NCBI RefSeq assembly: GCF_033568475.1
Contig: NC_133122.1
Location: 183,477,449-183,541,448 of the forward strand
Source: Henckelia pumila
Lineage: Eukaryota > Streptophyta > Magnoliopsida > Lamiales > Gesneriaceae
Reading direction: 5' to 3'
DNA length: 64,000 bases
The number at the start of each line of letters is the position of its first letter. Within the stretch, counting starts at the first letter, position 1. The notes under the pieces were generated by a model. It was not told the origin of the DNA. It did no database searches and saw only the letters and a list, made by a program, of their open reading frames with translations. This document shows, piece by piece, positions 59,371-64,000 of the stretch. Position numbers and translations under genes: made by a program.

Positions 59371-59940
59371 TTCATGAGTCTCCGTCAGGGGGACAAGTCT
59401 GTGGTGGAGTACATTACACAGTTCGAGAGGGGGTGTCGCTTCGTACCCCTTATTGCTGACAGTGCACCGGAGAAATTGAGACAGTTTGTTGATGGGCTTA
59501 GGGCGGACATCAAGCATGATGTACGCATGTTGGACGTCACCACTTATGAGGCAGCGGTGAGTAGGGCACTACGATCCGAGGAGGGTAGGAAGGATATCTT
59601 GAGGGAGCAACAGAGGAAGAGGCAGCTACAAACATCGTACCATGAGTCGTATCCACAGCAGGATGCAAAGAAGCAGTCTACTGGGCCGTCGAAAGGCCCA
59701 AATCCACTGAGACAGCAAGGAGCTATCGTCCCTCGTGCAGAAGCACTACCTCTCTGCCAGAAATGCCAGAAGCCCCATCCAGGACCGTGTATGAAGGGAT
59801 CAGGCATGTGCTACCATTGCAAGGAACCGGGACACATTATGCTGCATTGTCCCAAGAAGAATGCTGCTGGACGAGTCTTTGTGATGCAGGCAGAGGAAGC
59901 AGCACCAGATACTTTGCGCATCACGGGTAATGTTATTTAA
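59371..59940 (+). pseudogene. Tekay/Del-like gypsy gag, C-terminal half
   Basis: Open from TTC ATG AGT (59371) to TAA at 59938-59940. It contains the end of Retrotrans_gag (YITQFERGCRFVPL, LRQFVDGLRADIKHDVR) and a CCHC zinc knuckle (CYHCKEPGHIMLHC, CX2CX4HX4C). The frame starts inside gag, with no N-terminal half before it. After TGNVI the sequence jumps straight to 3'-terminal DNA of the element, so protease, RT, RNase H, integrase and chromodomain are all deleted. Confidence 0.8.
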
Positions 59941-60056
59941 ATGCATTAAATTTGTCGTATTTGGATTGCTCGATTCGGAACTACACGAGGAAACTTGTTC
60001 TTGCTTAGAGTTCGTTTCAATTTCGAGGACGAAATTCCATTTAAGGGGGAGAGAAT

Positions 60057-63000
60057 TGTAACGCCCAGAAATTCGGCACGTAAATCCGCATGCATAACTA
60101 GGGGATTTAATAATTTTAAAATAAGGTGAAAATGTGTTAAATTAATTTTATATGTTATTATGTGAATTATATGATTTATTAGCATGTTTTAAATATTTGT
60201 TCGGCATTTAAATAGGTATGATTTGATTTATGAATTTATCTTAGAAAGTTTATTTTACGATCGCGTAGGCGGGACCGTGGACGGACGAAATATTACTTTT
60301 ACACCCAAAATATTTTATGATATTTTTAGTAGCCTTAAAATATTATTTTATGGTATAATTTGAAGAAAATTAAGGTATTTAGATATATATTTAATTATGT
60401 GCTAGTTTTTACCCAAAATAAGTCATTTTAATGACTTTTAATAACTTTTAAAAATCCCCTATTTTTATATTTCGGGATTTAAGTTAAATATCCGATTTAA
60501 CTATTTTGTATTTAAGAGTCTAATTTTATTTTATTCAATAATTACTTAATATCTTAACCATGTGTTATTAAAAGATTTAACCTAATCCTACCCCTTTAAA
60601 AAAAAAAAACCACGCCAAAACTCACCTAGCCGCCTCCACATTCTTCCTTCTCATCTCCCACGTTTTTACAGCAGAATCACTAGCCTCCATATCCAATTCT
60701 TCAAGGTTTTTAAATTAGTTTGAAGATCCGTTCGTCCCGGCGAGCCCGATACGTGTCGATATCAACGTTTTGTTCAAATCTTCAACAAGGCACGTTTCGA
60801 ATCCCTTATTGCCCACCGTTTAAATCATAGTACACTGATTTTTACATGAGTGATCCATTAATGCATGCGTTTTTCAGTTTCGAAGGATATTTTTATTGTT
60901 CATGCATGTTTCACGTTCCTTAGCAAGATGACTCAAGTTTGATGATATTTCTGTTCTTGGCTTGATCGAGTCTGCTGCCAATTGGTTCTTGAGTCTAGGA
61001 GGGTTCCTTAGGGTCAGTTTAGGAGGGTGGTCGGGTCTTGAACCAAGCTGGAACAAGGCTGGACGTGGGTTGTGTCTCAGGAGCAACCTGCGCCGATCGG
61101 TTGGAGGAGAAGGGGTCGGGCTCTTCATGCTGAGTTTTGGCTCGAGCCAGGCCTAGTACTAAGGTTGTGTCTGGGTTCGGGGTCCTAACTAGAGTCCGTA
61201 GGGTCTGTTTTGCGGGGTGGTTCGCTCATGGATAAGGCTCGAACCCAAGCTAGGCGCGTCCTTTCTTCGGATCGGCAGATTTCCCGCAGCGGCTTCGTTG
61301 TGGGTTGGAGCTTCGGTTGGTTCAGGCAGGGTCTTGGCGTGAGCCAAGCCTGGTCCTAAAGTTGCGCCTGGACCATGAGGTGGTCCCGGTGTTGGAGCTC
61401 CGGCCGGTGGTGGCCGGAGCCGGTCAGAAAACCCTTGGCTTGGGGGCTGCGCAGGCTGCGCGGCAAGTATGGATGAGAGGGGGTCGGCTGATCCATGCAA
61501 GGCATGGGGATGGTCCAGGGCTGGTCTGTTGGAACCGGCAGGACCCTGGGGTGGTCCTGCCGGCGGCGCTCCGGCCAGGGGTGGCCGGAGCAGGGCAATA
61601 ACAAGGAGGTAAAGGGCTGTTGTCGTGAGGGTTGGGTGAGGGAGAATGGGGAGATGTCGTACAGTGTGGGTTTTGGGTTTAGGCGGGTCGGGCCCGGGTT
61701 TTGGGTCCGGGTCGGGTCTAAAATGATGGGTCAAATAATTTTAGTCCGGGTCTAGATTTTTATTATTTGGGCTCGGGTGTTTTTTATTTTAATTAAATGA
61801 GAGATTAATTAACAATTAATGGGTTTGGACTTGATTAATTAATTAATTGGACTAGTTTAATGGGATTAAATAATTATGAAAGCGAGCCCACTAATTTGTC
61901 ATGGACCGTGTGATCCATGAGAATTATTGGGTCAAGTGGAGTCGGGTTAAATAATTTTATCGGTCTAATTTATAATTAATGGGTAAACAATGTTTTTTTA
62001 ATTAAATTTAAGTTAATTAGTTAATGGGCTTAAATTATATTTTAAGTGAGCCCACAAGTTTCTCTTGGGCTTGAGGGCCCAAGAAGCTTAATGGGCCAAG
62101 TCAGGTTGGGCTTTTGGATTTTTGAGTTTAAGTCTAGCGGTCAGCAGCTCGAACAAGTCCTTGGAAAAAATAAATGTCCGTAAATATATATTTAATTCAT
62201 GCATGCATTTTTATTAGATATATAAGTATTATTTTTAAGAAAATAAATTAAATATATATTTACGGGCGAATTTCATGAAAATAAAGAAATATATGAGAAT
62301 TTTTTTTATGTTCATGCATCATTAAGAATTTTTATGATAAGTTTAATTGCATGTTAAGAAAAATATATTTTTATGGAAGTTGAAGTGAAGGTGGAAAGTG
62401 ATGTGGTTGGAGGCCGGGATACCTGGGCCCGGTGACCTTCCTAATGATGTATAAGTATGATGAGCCTATGGATCCAGCTGAGAGGGCTGGTGAAGTGGCA
62501 GCACAGAGGTGGAAACCCCACCGCCGCGTACGTTGGTTTATAGATTGATCAATCGATTAATATGATGCCACCGACATGGATACGACCTGTTGAGAACTAA
62601 GAAAATATGATAAGTTAATTCATGATATTTATGATGATACATGTTATAACATGATGATTAAATAGTATGATTTTATTTCATGTTTATATTCATAATATTT
62701 TAAGAGCATGCACGTATAATTATTATTCACGTATTTTATATGATGTGTGCTTGTGTGTGGTTTTATTTTGTTATATAAGGATAGAACGTGTTGAGCCTCT
62801 AGGCTCACTAGATTTAAATGGTGCAGGTGAGCAGATTATTAATGAAGTTAATGTGTTCCCGACTGGCGGCGAGGGCGTATGAGTATCCAGGCGGCTAGTA
62901 CCCGTGACCATCGCTCAATTATGAATTTTATGTTGAAACTAGAACATTTATTTCCGCATATGTTTTACTATTAGATTTTTAGTATTTATTTTATAAGTTT

Positions 63001-63280
63001 GCATGGATTTTTGTCAAGGAAATATTATTTAGGAATTTTATTATGACAATCTTATGGATTATTATTTAGTAGTTAATGTTAGGTATTTATTTGCATGCAT
63101 GTACTTCCGTTATTATTTATGTTTAATGTGTAAATTTATATTAAATTAAGTAAAGTTATTTTTAAGTATTATATATATATGTATGGGCATATATATATAT
63201 ATATATATTTATATTCATTATTTTATTATCAGAGAGTTTTAAAAAAAAAAAAAATTTACTAGAAGTTCTAGGATGTTTCA
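60057..63280 (+). mobile_element. 3.2-kb LTR of a Tekay/Del-like gypsy element
   Basis: Preceded by TTCGAGGACGAAATTCC and a polypurine tract (TTAAGGGGGAGAGAAT, 60041-60056), it starts TGTAACGCCCAGAAATTCGG at 60057 and ends GGATGTTTCA at 63280. The PBS TGGTATCAGAG begins at 63283, with TC where GC is usual. Length (3224 bp), TGTAACGCCC start and initiator-Met PBS fit Del/Tekay chromoviruses. The GC-rich frames at 61189-61755 are LTR sequence, not genes. Confidence 0.85.
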
Positions 63281-63282
63281 TT

Positions 63283-63300
63283 TGGTATCAGAGTCTTGGT
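63283..63300 (+). other. Primer-binding site of the Tekay-like element
   Basis: TGGTATCAGAGTCTTGGT, complementary to the 3' end of initiator tRNA-Met over its first 11 bases. Confidence 0.75.
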
Positions 63301-63513
63301 CCTTGGAGGGTTACTAGCCTGCTACACGGAGCTCAGAAGCCGCACTGCCAGTCTGTAAGTTTTAAGTGTTTTAAATTATGATTTATGCATGGGACACATG
63401 AGTTATGTTTTTATTTATTTATGAAAATGAGAATTTAAAGTTACGACAGTCTTAAAGTCAAAAATATTAGTTATGCATGGCGATTTACGTAAAGAAATAT
63501 GTGGTGGTACAGA

Positions 63514-64000
63514 ATGCCTCCGAGACCAGTGAACAGACGTGGGGGACCTCCACCTCCACCTCCACAGAATCCTCTTTCAGCATTGGAGCAGGCCAATGCG
63601 AATATGATGGCTGGGATTACTGCTCTGTTGGAGCAGCAGGCGGCACGTCCGAGGCTTTCACACGATGAGGATGTGGCTGAGCGGTTCCAGAAGAAGGGAC
63701 CCAAGGAGTTTACAGGCACCACTGATCCGCTCATTGCCGAGGGATGGATCCGATCACTAGAGTCTATCTTTGACTACATGGGGATTACAGATGTGGACAG
63801 AGTCAAGTGTGCAATTTATATGATGAGAGGGGATGCAGCCTCGTGGTGGGAAGGCGCTGTTAGGGGCGTGAACCTACCTACTTTGACTTGGATAGAGTTC
63901 AGACGTATATTCTTTGCCAAGTATTTCACTGAGGATGTGCGCAGCCGCATGATCCGGGAGTTCATGAGTCTCCGTCAGGGGGACAAGTCTGTGGTGGAGT
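63514..64000 (+). CDS. Tekay/Del-like gypsy Gag, N-terminal half (runs off the window)
   Basis: ATG at 63514 (MPPRPVNRRGGPPPPPPQ) opens a frame with no stop up to the window end. It encodes FTGTTDPLIAEGWIRSLESI, AIYMMRGDAASWWEGAV and the YFTEDVRSRMIREFMSLRQG block of Retrotrans_gag. The last 40 bases are identical to 59371-59410, so the protein should continue into a gag C-terminal half like the one there. It lies 230 bases after the PBS, as expected for a gag start. Structural protein for the element's particle; whether the full element is intact cannot be seen. Confidence 0.85.
   Translation, partial: MPPRPVNRRGGPPPPPPQNPLSALEQANANMMAGITALLEQQAARPRLSHDEDVAERFQKKGPKEFTGTTDPLIAEGWIRSLESIFDYMGITDVDRVKCAIYMMRGDAASWWEGAVRGVNLPTLTWIEFRRIFFAKYFTEDVRSRMIREFMSLRQGDKSVVE

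Noticed and set aside
61189-61755. Long Pro/Arg/Gly-rich frames on both strands
   Set aside because: They lie inside the 3.2-kb LTR, have skewed composition and no domain; open frames are expected by chance in GC-rich DNA.

Overview
This window is plant nuclear DNA, most likely from a eudicot. It is very AT-rich between genes, has short GT-AG introns, and carries genes restricted to plants. It has many plant transposons: Ty1/copia, Tat- and Tekay/Del-like Ty3/gypsy, TRIMs, hAT and Mutator MITEs, and SINEs. I see no bacterial, organellar or CRISPR features. The species cannot be fixed from the sequence; an asterid is only a guess.

Five genes look intact, and their exons could be joined by hand at GT-AG sites with the frame kept. 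From left to right they are: a PMEI-pectin methylesterase like PME51 (12786-14734, +, 2 exons, 586 aa); a GT8 xylan glucuronosyltransferase of the GUX family (18168-21690, -, 4 coding exons plus a 5'UTR intron, 627 aa); a small bL17 organellar ribosomal protein (25969-28265, -, 6 exons, 160 aa); an ankyrin-PGG membrane protein with a gag-like N-terminus (29102-32063, -, 8 exons, 760 aa); and an MKS1-type VQ protein (40530-41171, +, 1 exon, 213 aa). From memory, the order combines two Arabidopsis neighbourhoods: At5g09760-At5g09770, and At3g18660-At3g18670-At3g18690. The first two genes act on wall polymers (pectin, xylan), L17 in organelle translation, and the last two are of defence-related families. 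They are separate transcription units, not an operon.

Region by region: 1-12.4 kb is decayed repeats. It holds a gypsy remnant, a broken F-box duplication, a copia integrase scrap, two MITEs set in (TA)n, a TRIM, a 1.48-kb palindromic Mutator-like element and a tRNA-type SINE. 12.4-32.1 kb is the main gene block, with a hAT element, another TRIM and microsatellites between genes. 33.4-39.3 kb is a nested insertion: a Tat-like gypsy element contains a solo LTR with a perfect target duplication, which itself contains a hAT element and a second solo LTR with its own duplication. 40.4-41.2 kb is MKS1. 41.2-48.7 kb is intergenic DNA with gypsy scraps, a GC-rich 14-mer repeat and two more MITEs.

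48.7-64 kb is transposon-dominated: a FAR1/FRS-type pseudogene, a truncated copia element with one LTR, a non-autonomous gypsy element that inserted into that copia, three tandem ~1.6-kb copies of a broken kinase-like gene, and a Tekay-like gypsy in which a gag C-terminal half, one 3.2-kb LTR and a gag N-terminal half follow each other. The last 40 bases of the window repeat the start of that first gag half, which suggests a tandem array continuing past the edge.
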